Shown in pieces: positions 22,865-33,739 of a stretch of 64,000 bases of DNA (position 1 is the first letter of the stretch; the number at the start of each line of letters is the position of its first letter). The stretch covers positions 3,844,001-3,908,000 of the forward strand of contig JAOVFP010000001.1 in assembly GCA_025738555.1 (NCBI GenBank), read 5' to 3'. A program made the translations under genes and the position numbers. Source of the DNA: Cyathus striatus (lineage: Eukaryota > Basidiomycota > Agaricomycetes > Agaricales > Nidulariaceae). The notes under the pieces are model-generated. The model was not told the DNA's origin. It saw only the letters and a list, made by a program, of their open reading frames with translations, and made no database searches.

Positions 22865-23014
22865 CACCCCCAGTGCTAGGGGTGCTTCTCGATACAAGCC
22901 TCATCACCCCCAGCGCTAGGGGTGCTGTCTTTCTTCAAGCAGTGCCTCGTCGCCCAGCACTAGGAGTGGACAGTGCTACGCATGCCTCACTCGTCACCCC
23001 CAGTGCTAGGGGTG
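22865..23014. repeat. tandem hairpin repeats around CACCCCCAGTGCTAGGGGTG
   Basis: Four copies of a 20-bp near-palindrome occur at 22865-22884, 22905-22924, 22951-22968 (degenerate) and 22995-23014, spaced 40-46 bp and linked by CTCGTCA/CTCATCA-like sequence. Each copy can fold into a GC-rich stem (CACCCC/GGGGTG). Confidence 0.75.
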
Positions 23015-23105
23015 GTTTCTCATCAGTGCTCACTCTTCACCCCCACTGACTCATGCTCCTGGTGTCTAGAGGTCTCCTACACTCCTGAGTTGCTTGCTAT
23101 GCTCT

Positions 23106-23240
23106 CTATCGCTGCGCTCAAAAGTACCTATCGCTGCGCTCAAAAATACCTATCGCTTCGCTCAAAGTTTGCCGGGTTCGATCCTCGCTCCGCTCGGGGC
23201 TCGAACCCACCCCACACCGCCGTCAGTTCGATCCTGGCGT
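23106..23240. repeat. three 22-bp direct repeats followed by an inverted TTCGA block
   Basis: Copies of CTATCGCTGCGCTCAAAA start at 23106, 23128 and 23150 (the last degenerate and shorter). Directly after comes GGGTTCGATCC ... GGCTCGAACCC, an inverted pair, and then a second GTTCGATCC. GTTCGATCC matches a tRNA B-box, so a tRNA-derived (SINE-like) origin is possible but unproven; no A-box was seen. Confidence 0.5.
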
Positions 23241-23605
23241 TGGCCACTATCTTTTGAAATTCGATATCTTTCGTTCGAATGTTGAGACTTCTAAATTTTT
23301 ATTTCTTTTTCGTAACTACTAAAGTATAAGATCATAAGAAATAGCCATCTTACATTTTTAGTAACTTCGGGTTATTGAAAACTAGCACATGTTGAGCGCA
23401 TGACCAAGATAATTGACTTTAGCAGAAAAAGAACGTCGCGGCTGTGTGCAGCAGTTCACGGTATTATAGTAATTGCAAGAAGTGGAAAATAGAACATCCC
23501 CGGCCCGGCTTCGATTGCGCCTAAGCGTTAAGAGATTGACTAGGGTGATCAACGATGGCACACTGATAGGATGGGTGAGGTAGGAGTACGAACCTCGGCA
23601 CAAGA

Positions 23606-23914
23606 AACAGCAACATTGGATCTGAACTATTCAGCAGCACTGCAGCAGGAAGGAACTCCCATAGTCCTCAGTAGTTCGCCGACCGTCTTTGGACGGTTGC
23701 CGACAGTATGTATCGTCGTAGCAGTTTCGACAAGAAAAATAATCAACGTGCTGAGCAGTGTCAGTGGAACTGGTACGAAATAGCCATATCAGCGAGTCCT
23801 ACCCATGTGGATTCCGGTAGGTGACAAATTGAAGGCGCCGAACGCGACCAATGACAGACTCAATGCTGTGACTATGAAGAAGAATACGGGAGGCCAAAGC
23901 CTCAGCTTCATCAT
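23606..23914 (-). pseudogene. possible membrane-protein gene fragment
   Basis: From ATG 23914 the minus strand reads MMKLRLWPPVFFF and continues with two hydrophobic segments (VFFFIVTALSLSLVAFGAF and a second around VPLTLLSTLIIFLV), with one internal TGA. A 33-bp GT-AG segment covering the TGA could be an intron, though it is shorter than others here. The frame ends at a TAG. I do not recognise the family. It may be a relic or part of an unannotated gene. Confidence 0.25.
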
Positions 23915-25547
23915 TCTATTTCTCCACACCAGTAATGAACGAAAGTCTCGGTAGCAAAGAAGCGATATGTAGGACCCCTAAATTCACAGCTATTGCTCAT
24001 ATAGCCCGCACGTCAGACTCCATGTCGGCGATGCAAAATCACGCAGTGACCCTTTGTCGAATGTCGTAGGCGGCATCACAGTGCTGCGTAAAAAGAGTAC
24101 AATAAGGAGTGGGAGGTCGTATCATGTTTATCCTGCGTCGATCGTTGCCTCGATTAGGAAAACGAGGAGGTAGGAGGGCACGGGCATATCATCCTAGAAT
24201 CCGAGATGAGAGCACTGCCTTGGTGTTTCACCCTAGGTTTCAGCTGTTCGGAGGAATGTTGGCTGGAAACCATATCGGCGAGGATGCCATGGGATAGAGA
24301 TGGACGGAGGGCATGTTTACGGATGACGAGGCGGTGCGAACATGTACATCATCCAGTCGGCGTAAGAAATGAAAGAGGCGGGTACATATTTCTGGGCTGG
24401 CTTTCCTTAACGTATACGGGGGATACTTGAGTAGATATGAACTGTTGGGGAAGGGTCCGTCATTCACTTCTTCACTCTAATTCTTATATGGGTGTGACTT
24501 CAGGCATATGATTTCTAGAAAACATGTTGAAAACCTATATCTTTCGTATGGAACGACCATTAATGACAAGTGATTTGTTATCAGCATTTACCCCGATACT
24601 TCTCGGTGCCGCAGGATTTCGAGCGAGTATGTTTATCTGCGACGACTGTATTGGGTATCAGAGACAGCACATACGAGCTCCCGTGGACACGCCTTAAATT
24701 CAGAGAATAAATGCGGCCGTCAGGCGAAAATCGCGAGGTATATTCCTTTGTGTCCGGTGTTCCAAGGAGCAGGGCTGTTCAAGCAGAGTAAAAGTATCGC
24801 AGAATTCATAGGATGATCTGGTATAAGTACAAGACATGGGTGCTAAAAACACGTGGAAGCCGAAGTGAGCCGGGACACGATGCAAGAGGGAGGTGACATG
24901 GCGCGATAGATTACATTCCCGTGAAGCATCAGACAAAGAAGAGGGAAAGCCGGAAGGACATGGACGGGATTCATAGACTTGAGCTTGAAAGTTGAAGCTG
25001 AGACTGGAGATATCCCCTGTTTGCCAATACCTTCCTTTATCAACAAAGCTAGTTATCGTGATGCCGATCCATTGCTGCCTACTACACCGTCAGGACTCAG
25101 GCAATGCCTTCTTGTCCAATGTCCAATGTCCTAATGTTCTGAGTTGTCTGATAATACCACTCTTGTTCGCTTTAGTCAGAAATTCAGGCGTCTACTACTG
25201 TATCTGTATGGCAGTACCATAAACGTGGTCCAGATTGCAGGCTCATCAGGTACGAGGTGTGCTCTTCATGTCAGGGACTCTGAACGAATAGGTAGTGTGA
25301 CGCCCCTGCTGCCCCCCGATATTAATGACCACGCCCCACAGCCATTCACAGCTTCTTAAACAGTTACTACTACGCTTTCTTATCCACGCGAGTATCGTTC
25401 CTGGATCCTACTATATAACTAGACCACTTGCCTTCCAGAATTTTTGCCCGTCTGGCCTGTACCCAACCATTCGTATGTGTTCTTTACTCCTAGATTTTCG
25501 GCCCATACACTCACACCTTTTCAACAGATTCTTACACGACCTCAGCA
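23915..25547. other. intergenic, no gene recognised
   Basis: Short frames on both strands lack splice-linked partners and known motifs. A TATA-like CTATATAACT at 25411-25420 lies about 130 bp upstream of the F-box-like gene. Confidence 0.4.
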
Positions 25548-27245
25548 ATGGTAAACATGGAAGCTGACGTTCTCTCTATGCAAGAGATCAGGCCATGGCT
25601 GCGTTATGCAGGTGCTTTCTTATCTGAAGCTGATACTGCACGGGTGAAGCATGCGATCCAACATTACGATGCGCTCGCTGCAAAATATTCGTGCGACATT
25701 GAACGACGCAAGGATACGGTAGGATGCTGCGGATTTCTAACAAGACGACCACGTTTGAAGTTCCTCAAACAGGCTATGGTCGACGCCAATCAAAAGTCGA
25801 GGACCCTCCGCTCATTATCTTCGCCCATTCGTCGAGTCCCACCGGAAATACTCTCGGAGATATTCCTCTATTGCCTCCCACCCGTCCGCTTCGTCAGACC
25901 CTCATCAAGGGAGGGTCCACTTTTACTGACCCAAGTCTGCGGTGCCTGGCGCGAAGTTGCTCTTTCCATTCCCCGGCTATGGGCCTCGTTGGAAGTTCGC
26001 TCGGATCTATGCACGTCATCCGAGCCAACCGCCGATTACGAGCAAAGATCGCTCCATAACGTGGTATCCATGATGAAACTCTGGCTTTCGCGGGCGGGAA
26101 ATTGCTCCCTCTCCTTGTCCATTCGTGGGCACCTTGCCTCCTCTGAAGCGATTCGTACACTCTTCAACAATGTATCACACCGATGGCTCCACGTACGCCT
26201 CGACATCCTCGATACCGACTGTCCCACCTTCATAACTCAGTCCTCCCCTCCGCTCCTTGAATCGTTCACGTTGCGTTCACGAGGGGGACTTCAGCGGTGT
26301 CAAGTACAAAATCTTTCCCTTGCCCTAAAGCAAGCACCCCAACTGCGGCATTTCTCCTGGGACAATAACGAGCTTTATTCACCCTTACTTGATCTAAACT
26401 GGTCGCAGTTGACACACCTCACGATAAATGCAGGTATCTCCACGGAAGAATGCCTCGGAATCCTCAAGCACTCGCGCAACTTGATCGATGCGTCCTTCCA
26501 GTCGATCATTCGCTCACCAGCCTCTTGTAACTATCCTACCGTTTTCCTACCAAATTTACGATCACTTGTCTTTGGTGCGGAAGACGACATTTCACATTGT
26601 CTCAATAGTTTGCTTCTTCCTTCACTGCGCGAGTTGGTATTGAATGTCCGCTGCTGGCCGCAGGAGGCATTGGTGTTATTGTTCCGCCGCTCTCGATGTC
26701 CGCTTGAGAGCCTCAATCTTTATTTTCCTGCTTGTTCGGAACAAGATTTCCTCGAATGCTTGGAGCACGTGCAAGGGACTTTGCAAGAATTCACTGTGCA
26801 GATGGAGAGATATGGACCCTGTGTCATCACCGATAACATTCTGGATCGCTTGACCTACAAAAAAAGGGGTGATAAATTTTCCTGCCTCTGCCCCAGACTG
26901 GAGGTAGTCGCTGTTTACGACTGCGTATCCTGCACGACTGGGCATCTCGCAGATATGTTACGGTCTCGCAAGGTTGCCCCATCTCTTCCAGAAAACGATC
27001 CTTCATATGTGGCTAGAGTAAAAGTCATCGAACTCTATGACAGAGATCACGACTTTATGCACTGGTTGAAACCCCTGCGTGACGAGGGGCTAATATTGAA
27101 GATCTACGACGCGAATAACGGACAACCTTTGGCAATGGACCCAGACGATATTCTTCGCCTAAAAAGACTCCGAGAAGAAGGTCTCGTATTACGGGTGTAC
27201 GATCCTTCATCAGGACACTTCGGAGAGATAACGGACGTCGATTGA
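25548..27245 (+). CDS. F-box-like protein with leucine-rich C-terminal region
   Basis: Single exon, 565 aa from ATG 25548. A helical N-terminal region is followed by an F-box-like segment at about residues 93-150 (IRRVPPEILSEIFLYCLPP, then VCGAWREVALSIPRLWASLE), the usual arrangement in the very large Agaricomycete F-box family. The rest is leucine-rich in the irregular pattern of degenerate LRRs (for example LNWSQLTHLTINA, LLLPSLRELVLNV). By family knowledge it would be a substrate adaptor for an SCF ubiquitin ligase, binding Skp1 through the F-box; the substrate is unknown. The C-terminal tail contains a short internal repeat: LKPLRDEGLILKIYDANNGQ and LKRLREEGLVLRVYDPSSGH. The lack of introns is unusual beside its heavily spliced neighbours and fits recent gene-family expansion. 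Confidence 0.8.
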   Translation: MVNMEADVLSMQEIRPWLRYAGAFLSEADTARVKHAIQHYDALAAKYSCDIERRKDTVGCCGFLTRRPRLKFLKQAMVDANQKSRTLRSLSSPIRRVPPEILSEIFLYCLPPVRFVRPSSREGPLLLTQVCGAWREVALSIPRLWASLEVRSDLCTSSEPTADYEQRSLHNVVSMMKLWLSRAGNCSLSLSIRGHLASSEAIRTLFNNVSHRWLHVRLDILDTDCPTFITQSSPPLLESFTLRSRGGLQRCQVQNLSLALKQAPQLRHFSWDNNELYSPLLDLNWSQLTHLTINAGISTEECLGILKHSRNLIDASFQSIIRSPASCNYPTVFLPNLRSLVFGAEDDISHCLNSLLLPSLRELVLNVRCWPQEALVLLFRRSRCPLESLNLYFPACSEQDFLECLEHVQGTLQEFTVQMERYGPCVITDNILDRLTYKKRGDKFSCLCPRLEVVAVYDCVSCTTGHLADMLRSRKVAPSLPENDPSYVARVKVIELYDRDHDFMHWLKPLRDEGLILKIYDANNGQPLAMDPDDILRLKRLREEGLVLRVYDPSSGHFGEITDVD

Positions 27246-27612
27246 CGTGTACTTTTAACTGTATCATTACTTGTACTTTTAGCATGTATTCAGAATCAAT
27301 GTACAAATAGGAATTCACTGTACCAATATCGAAGTTTCAGATTTTCATTTGGCATCGGGCTGTCGGGTTACCTTGGGCCCTGGGGTTACCGTTGATGTAA
27401 ACAACGCGTAAACAAAATATAATACTACACTAAGTAGTAGTCAGACGCGTTGAACATTCAAATATTCAACGTCAACCTTCCAGTTTCCAACTTCCAAGAT
27501 CTTTCTCGAGTTTCTTACAACTTTCTAGGCCATTTAACATTGTCATACCCATCCGCTTAAACGTCGCGTCTAACACCTGCGTTATAATCGCCCAGGAACA
27601 TCTCTTAGAGAA
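27246..27612 (+). promoter_or_regulatory. upstream region of RNase H2A with two ACGCGT (MCB) boxes
   Basis: ACGCGT occurs at 27404-27409 and 27445-27450, about 210 and 165 bp before the RNase H2A ATG. ACGCGT is the MluI cell-cycle box bound by MBF-type factors at G1/S genes in fungi. RNase H2 acts in DNA replication and repair, so the match makes sense, but function here is inferred from the motif alone. Confidence 0.45.
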
Positions 27613-28790
27613 ATGGCTGAAGAAGTTTCACAAATACCTTCTGCTCCTGCGCCTTCAACCCCGCTGAGTGAGTCATATACCTATCATTCGCCATTGCCAA
27701 TTGCAACTGGCCCATATATCCTCGGTGTGGACGAAGCTGGAAGGGGTCCTGTACTTGGACCTCTTGTTTACGGAGTTGCTTATTGCCCAGTGGCATATCA
27801 AGCAGAAATGGGGAACTTGGGATTTGCAGGTAGGTGTGTTAGAAGTACTGCACGATTGACTTTCTCCTACATGTTTGGTAGATTCGAAGACTTTAACGAC
27901 CGAGACACGGTCATCTCTACTTAAGATACTCAGCTCCGATGCTAAAAATCTTGGCTGGTCTGTCAGAGTCGTCTGGTGTGTCCTGTTCAGCTTATCTATG
28001 TTGCACATGGGACTCAGCGGTCGTAGCCCTCAAGCCATTTCTAGTGGCATGTTACGTCGACCACCGACTAATCTCAATCGTCAGTCAGAAGAAGCAACAA
28101 TTTTACTCATCCGAGAAGTCCTTTCTAAGGGAATCGAGTTGTCAGAGGTGCAAGTACCAAATTCTGTCTAATAACGTATTTAATTCTTCAGCAGGTTTAC
28201 GTTGATGCTCTTGGAAATACAGAGAAGTACGAAAGTTACCTTTCGTCATTGTTCCCAGGAATCAATTTCACTGTAACCCAAAAAGCCGATTCTAAGTATA
28301 AAATCGTGGGCGCCGCGAGTGTTGCAGCAAAGGTTACAAGGGATGCATGTGTAGAAGGATGGTATTTCGAAGAGAATGGTGAGAGTAAGGCGAAGCAATT
28401 GAAATCAGAAGTAGGGTCTGGATATCCTTCAGGTATGGCCAGTATATACGTGGTTGTCTTTCCTAGCCATGGACATTTTTACTAGATCCGAACACTCAAA
28501 CATGGCTAAAGTCCTCCATCGAGCCTGTCTTTGGATTCCCGAAGTTGGTGCGCTTTTCGTGGACTACAGTGAAAGTCTTACTAGACAAAGAAGCGCACAA
28601 AGTCACATGGTAACACATTATTCCTCTGACACGATGACAGACTTCTTTGTAATTAATATACCGCATATTTTCTAGGATTGACGAAGGGCAGGCATCACTC
28701 AGAAAAGCCTTCGAAAGTGGGAAGGGCCTTGATAAAGATAGAAGTAGCGTTGCAAAGGATTTGCAATTAACAAGCATAGGAACCCTTTAA
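27613..28790 (+). CDS. RNASEH2A: ribonuclease H2 catalytic subunit A
   Basis: Type 2 RNase H, the catalytic subunit that removes RNA from RNA-DNA hybrids and single ribonucleotides from nuclear DNA. Six exons: 27613-27829, 27882-27975, 28027-28147, 28195-28432, 28486-28609, 28676-28790; 302 aa with all phases consistent. Motifs: [14 protein letters not shown] gives Asp40 and Glu41, DSKTL follows, YVDALG gives Asp148, and the [21 protein letters not shown] region gives Asp176. These match the four catalytic acids of the family. The length is normal for fungal RNase H2A. The second intron (27976-28026) is the least certain; a 42-bp alternative ending at 28017 is also in frame. It sits tail to tail with SART1, whose stop is 74 bp away. 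Two ACGCGT boxes upstream suggest S-phase expression. Confidence 0.93.
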
Positions 28791-28863
28791 GAGAGGAACA
28801 TGCAATGTGGAGTTTATGTATTTATATGTCCATTGTACCGCTCACCATTTGATGGCAATACGA

Positions 28864-31744
28864 TTAACGGCGCTTCGACGGCGGGGGACCCTGGGCATCA
28901 TCACCAGCTTTCCTCTTAACCCCTAAACCAAATGCAACTCTGGGCCGTTCACCTGGACCAGGCGTGCTGCTTTGAGAAGGCGAGTCAACTGCTGTAGACG
29001 ATATCCGCGAGAAACCGGCTCTGGGAGCTGGTGAAGCAGAAGCGCTGGGAGCACCTGATGATAAACCTGAGGGACCAGGGCTACCGCCGTTAAGTAGTTG
29101 CACCTGTGGTGCTGGTACAGTCATGAAACCTCCTTCTGTTGCACGCTGTGCATTTTTCCCTTCCTTCTTCTTCTTCGTCTTCTCAGTCTTTCCCTTTTGC
29201 AGTGGTTGAGCATCGAGGAATTGCTCTGCTTGAGGAACAGCGCTGTACATGGAAAGTAAGTAAAAATAATAGTAAAGCTCGAACATAAGACTCACCCTCG
29301 ATTACCTACGGACAACACGAAGTGTGCTTGTCCTGTCTTCTCCTGCCTTTGCTGGAATGCCTTGTTCATGCTCAACGGTGTATCGCCACTCGCCATGGCC
29401 TCCTTTTTCTTCTCTTCAGCAATCTTCTTTAATCGTTTCTCCATTTTCATCTTCCCAGATCCTTTTCCGTGGAACTTGTGAGATAAGGCTTTCCATGCTT
29501 CCTTTGGTGTCAGTTTACGACCGAATTCATCATAGTACACAATGTTAATGTCCGGCTTGTAATTTCTAAAAGCATCCATGTTCTCTCGCGCTTCTTGCTG
29601 CTCGCGTAACCGGTTTTCGTATTCTCGTTGTGCCTGGTCTTTATTTTGTCCGCGAGATTGCATACGTTCCAACTCGCGCTGCGTAACACGGCGGCGCTGT
29701 TCAGCTAACCATAGATCGCGTTGTCTCTGTATCTTTTCGCGTTCCATTTGATCAGCAGTAGGTTGGGCGAGGATACCTTGTTGGCGTAGAATGTTTAGTG
29801 TGGCCGCCATACCTGATACATGTAGCTGCTCTGATGATGTTCCAACAGACTCATCAAGCACGATTCCAGCTGCTCTTTCTTCCTCTTCCGTCTTCTTAAT
29901 TGCATCTTCAATGTGGTCCAGCATCGCCATATCATAATCTTCATCTTCTTCGTCCTTCACTCGAACTTCACCGGCTTCTAACTCTTCCATAGCTACATCA
30001 CCAGGAGCCATAGCCGCGTCCCGAGAAGGTGAACGCTGTCGGGAAGAAGAGCGTACCTTTGGCTCCACGCGCAAAACTGTGGGTTCCTTTGGCTCCGGTT
30101 TGACGACGGGGTTAAGCTGAACGGCTCTCACAAATTCGGAAGTTTCGTCAAATACAAGACCCCCTTCATCGTCAGCAGTTTCTTCTACCTTAACTTTCAT
30201 GGCTTCTTGCTCTTCACGAGATCGTTCCTCTGTAACTATTGGAAAAGAGTCAGCAAAGAACAAATGGGAATAGTGAAGACTTACTCTTCTTAGCTAACTC
30301 TTCTGGAGTGAGTTTCTTCTTTTTTTGCAGCTTAGCCTTTCGCGAGCGAGCCAATGCCGCTTGAAGCTCATCATCGTCCACAAAATTTACATCAAAGTTG
30401 CGCTCTCGCGGGACAACGGATTTTTCATCCGTATCCATCTGATCAGCAGGGGTCTCCTCTGCATCAGCAGGTGCCCGCCTGGATGGGCGCTTCTTTTTCG
30501 TCTGTAAACAAATATATGAGAATATTTTACTGTAAATTTTGGATGTTTTCACCTTCGACTTCTTGAATCCTATGTCTCCTTCCTTTAGATAATCCGACGT
30601 TTCGAGGTTTTCTGTAAATAATGTTCTTAGTGTCCGCCATGTATAACGACCTGAAAAACTCACTAGCATAATCTATAGATAGAAGGGACTTGTTTACAGT
30701 CGCTGCAGCAGCTTCTTGTTCCGCCGCTTTCTTAACTTTCGTTGATACTGCCGAGCTTCCTAAACGAAACCCCTTTACAAATACGTTAAAACAAGAAAGA
30801 ATATCTTATGTTCCATGCACTAACGGTTTCCCGTGCGCCTTCCAACTCTTCGTCATATTTGGCTAATATTCCACGTTTCATACCCTGATTTCCTTCCACG
30901 AATTCCTCGTCGTCATAACCTGTATAATCTCGCTTCTTTATTTTAAGCTCATTGTTCTTTCGTGTGCGTTCATCCTCAGCCATTTCAATGTTTTGCAATT
31001 CGTCCTCTGTATGTTCGCATTAGCAAGAGAATACACGAGAACAAGTTTTTTACCCTCGTTATCCAGAATCCGACTATCTTTCAACGTAAGTATACGAGCT
31101 TCGCCTTCATCCATCTCGTCGAAGTCATGACCAACCTTAAGCCCCACGAGGTCATCTGAAGGACGTCAACAATAACAAGATAGGATAAAAGCCACACGTA
31201 CGCTCTGTATATTGTTCCTGAACTACCCTTTCTAGTTCCTCGTGGCGCTTCGCCCGTTCTTTATCTTTTTTCTTCGCTCTCTTGATCCATTTCAAGGTGT
31301 CGTCCACGTCAGCATCTGCATCACCCAACGTTGCACCTTTCAGAGACGTATTAAGTTCCCGTCGATTTCGCACCCTAGAAGAGTACGCGTGAGTATTTCC
31401 GCTCTTACATCTTGATAGAAACGGTCGTGGGCCTAATTGCCCAGGATAGAAAATGGAAGTGACCGTATAAAATTGAAATAAAGTGTACTTACTTGGCTAT
31501 TGCGTCCGCAATCTTTCTGTAAAGTGAATGGACAACCATTAGATCAATGATATACTACGGAACGATAGGCCATTTACTTTGATTCGCGTTCCTTCGCCTC
31601 TTTCTCTTTTCTCCGCGCATAATTATCTTCTGCTTCCTTCTCCTTGTTGTCACCAGGCTCATTGTCTTCAGTGAGCGGCTTAAGGCCAAGAGATATACGG
31701 ATCTTGTTGGTCTCTTCTAAGCTAATGCTTTCTTCCATAGACAT
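28864..31744 (-). CDS. SNU66: U4/U6.U5 tri-snRNP protein SART1 / Snu66
   Basis: SART-1 family component of the spliceosomal tri-snRNP, needed for its assembly and for splicing in the nucleus. Ten exons on the minus strand: 31744-31578, 31516-31493, 31374-31202, 31155-31054, 31006-30821, 30759-30664, 30611-30553, 30501-30285, 30235-29296, 29242-28864; 780 aa, phases all agree. Supporting motifs: N-terminal EETNKIRISLGLKPL, the DDTLKWIKRAKKKDKERAK segment, DLVGLKVGHDFDEM, and near the C-terminus YYDEFGRKLTPKEAWKALSH with FHGKGSGKMKMEKRLKK, the strongest family signature. The protein is highly charged and helical, as usual. The C-terminal tail (Pro/Ser-rich, ending in a basic PSKRR) is longer than in the animal protein. 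Exon 2 is only 24 nt. It shares a 208-bp intergenic promoter with the complex I subunit. Confidence 0.92.
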
Positions 31745-31952
31745 GATGGACAAGGTATGCAGTACAAACTGAAGTTAGAGTTATAGAAGAAGAGAGGTTA
31801 ACTGCAGGGAGCCAGAGGGTGTTTAGCATTTGACTGAGATCTGACAACCTGAACGGAGACTTAATATTGATTACATAATCTCTGGTCGGACGGTCACTCG
31901 GACCTGCCGGCTTGGTTAAGTTCAACGACATCCCTCATCGTCCCTACTAGCC
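31745..31952. promoter_or_regulatory. shared divergent promoter region
   Basis: 208 bp separate the start codons of SART1 (minus) and the complex I subunit (plus), so both promoters must lie here. I see no clear TATA box. Confidence 0.5.
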
Positions 31953-32295
31953 ATGGCTACAATTACAGGTCCTTTCCGCCGTACATATCGTTACCTTGTG
32001 CGTCGTCACTATATCAGTTATCACATTTTCTCATATATTTGTTACAGCAAACACAAGCTCATGAGAGCCCGGTCATCTTTTATTCTATAGTCATTGGAAC
32101 AATTGGACCAATCATGGCTGTTGCAGTTCCTCCTATTAGAGTGCACTTTGGATATAAACCTGCAGAAATGGTACCAACTACATACCCTCGTATGTTTCTT
32201 ACGCCGTTACTATATTCTCAGTGCTGACTTCCAGTACAATCCCTGTAGTCCCGAACAGACCAAGGAGGCCGGTGCAAGGTTACGACGACGAATGA
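31953..32295 (+). CDS. NADH:ubiquinone oxidoreductase 9.5-kDa-type subunit
   Basis: Small accessory subunit of mitochondrial complex I. Three exons, 31953-31997, 32048-32189, 32249-32295; 77 aa. The protein begins MATITGPFRRTYRYL, has one membrane-spanning segment (about residues 23-43, including FYSIVIGTIGPIMAVAVPP), then GYKPAEMVPTTYPLPN and a RPRRPVQGYDDE end. This agrees with the fungal 9.5-kDa (NUXM/Nuo9.5-like) subunit in length and in the proline-rich tail ending YDD. No cleavable presequence is obvious, as is usual for such subunits of the inner membrane. The first exon codes for 15 residues only. Confidence 0.9.
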
Positions 32296-33347
32296 ATATA
32301 TTTCTGCAATCGTTTCATGTGCTTTAGAATATAATCAGTTTTTACCTTAGAGTGGACGTCCAGGGCTCACTTCACGCCTGCTCAAGAAGACCTTGCTATC
32401 TGATGTCTTAGAAAGTGAATCAGCAACATTGCTAGACATGGTACTTGCATTCGAACTTCTAATACTTAATTGAACGTTTGAAATGCTTTGCAAATTTACT
32501 GCTGTCTTCGCGCATAGCCACTCCAAGTCGCTCGCACAAATTGGTTTCCTTCGTGCTTAGTTTTCCTTAGCTCTGCAGAATCCAGATTACGTAGTACAGT
32601 ACGTACATGCCCGGTGTTATGTCTCTTCATTTTTTGTGAGTTTGTAGTCCCCTGTTATTATCCGATTGGATCTCTCAGGGACATCAGTATTCCCATGGCT
32701 CAATTCTCTGTCGAGACGAATCAGCCTGCACGTCTAGCTGAGTGTTTATTTACCATTTCGTGAGCTGATTTGCGCGGTTGTGTGTTACTGGTATTACTAA
32801 TCGAAGTACTTCTGTATGTACATAGTGTTGCGCGCACAAATATACTTACATCTGGTAATAATTTGCTGTTTCCCCAGGGCTGGAACTAATTTGCAATTTT
32901 CTGTCCCCATTTCGTTAGTGGTTCGACGTGCTATTCTTAAATTTATTAAATTTATCATACACTTGTAGGTATTATTTAATACATTGCTACATGTCTAACC
33001 CTTCTAGCATTATTTATTCTTGCATTTATTCTTTCTTTGCAAATGCTTTCCAGTGGTTTTTATATATAATTTTAAGCTTACATTTGTACTGGTGCTCATT
33101 TAAATGGGAAGAAATACACTGTACTGCTACTCTTAACCATTTTTAATTGATCTACATAAAATCAGTGTCCTACTAGATATCTTAAATTGAAGGCCATTGC
33201 ACCACATACTGACTAAACATTGTATATCAGCCAACATCTTACTATAAACTGGTATGTTGAACCCGGTCAAAGCCCACTGCCAGTTCTTTTGCCCACTGGT
33301 CTGTATTTAATATTAAATAGTGATTTAATGTCGCATTTTATTGGATA
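32296..33347. other. intergenic, no gene recognised
   Basis: AT-rich stretch with only short, unsupported frames. Nothing with a domain, splice structure or repeat border was seen before the MITE at 33350. Confidence 0.4.
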
Positions 33348-33349
33348 TA

Positions 33350-33737
33350 CTGTACTAATCAAAATACTTCGGCACCCTTATATGTGCATGACAGGTCCAA
33401 CTGCGGAACCACTTCGTCAGGTTGAAAATATTGCGTGACAGTTGAAGAAATTCGGCATCTTCGTGAGTAGAAGAGTCCCAAATATATAGCTTTTAAGTGT
33501 AATTGATTGATAAGATGTCGTGGTGTAACGGTAAGTTGTATTTAAATGCTGTAAAGAGCCAAATTTGCGAAGAAAAATTGAAAAAATCATTAGTTCGAAC
33601 CTTCTTCAGCAAAATTTTTTACCCGTGACCTCTCAGACCTTCCGTCAGTTGCAGTAATGACGCGTGACTAGCACCAAATTTCGGCACGTCAGGTAGCTGT
33701 GTGACGCGTGACTGCCGAAGTATTTTGATTAGCACAG
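33350..33737. mobile_element. Tc1/mariner-type MITE (388 bp, TA target)
   Basis: A 25-bp terminal inverted repeat begins CTGTACTAATCAAAATACTT on the left (33350-33374) and is matched by its reverse complement at 33713-33737 with one mismatch (A/G). TA dinucleotides at 33348-33349 and 33738-33739 give the target duplication. There is no transposase ORF, so the element is non-autonomous. Internally it carries A-box- and B-box-like sequences. Confidence 0.85.
33514..33609 (+). other. tRNA-like segment inside the MITE
   Basis: TGGTGTAACGGT (33521-33532) resembles a tRNA A-box, and GTTCGAACC (33593-33601) a B-box, 72 bp apart. The acceptor stem (GATGTCG at 33514) has no good partner after the B-box, and the spacing is longer than in an ordinary tRNA. 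A pol III promoter relic or SINE fragment is likelier than a working tRNA gene. Confidence 0.3.
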
Positions 33738-33739
33738 TA

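Noticed and set aside
23480..23570. GGCTTCGATTGC as a tRNA T-arm
   Set aside because: No A-box, no acceptor or anticodon stem could be drawn.
33514..33609. A functional tRNA gene
   Set aside because: A- and B-box-like words are there, but acceptor stem and spacing fail, so it is listed only as tRNA-like.
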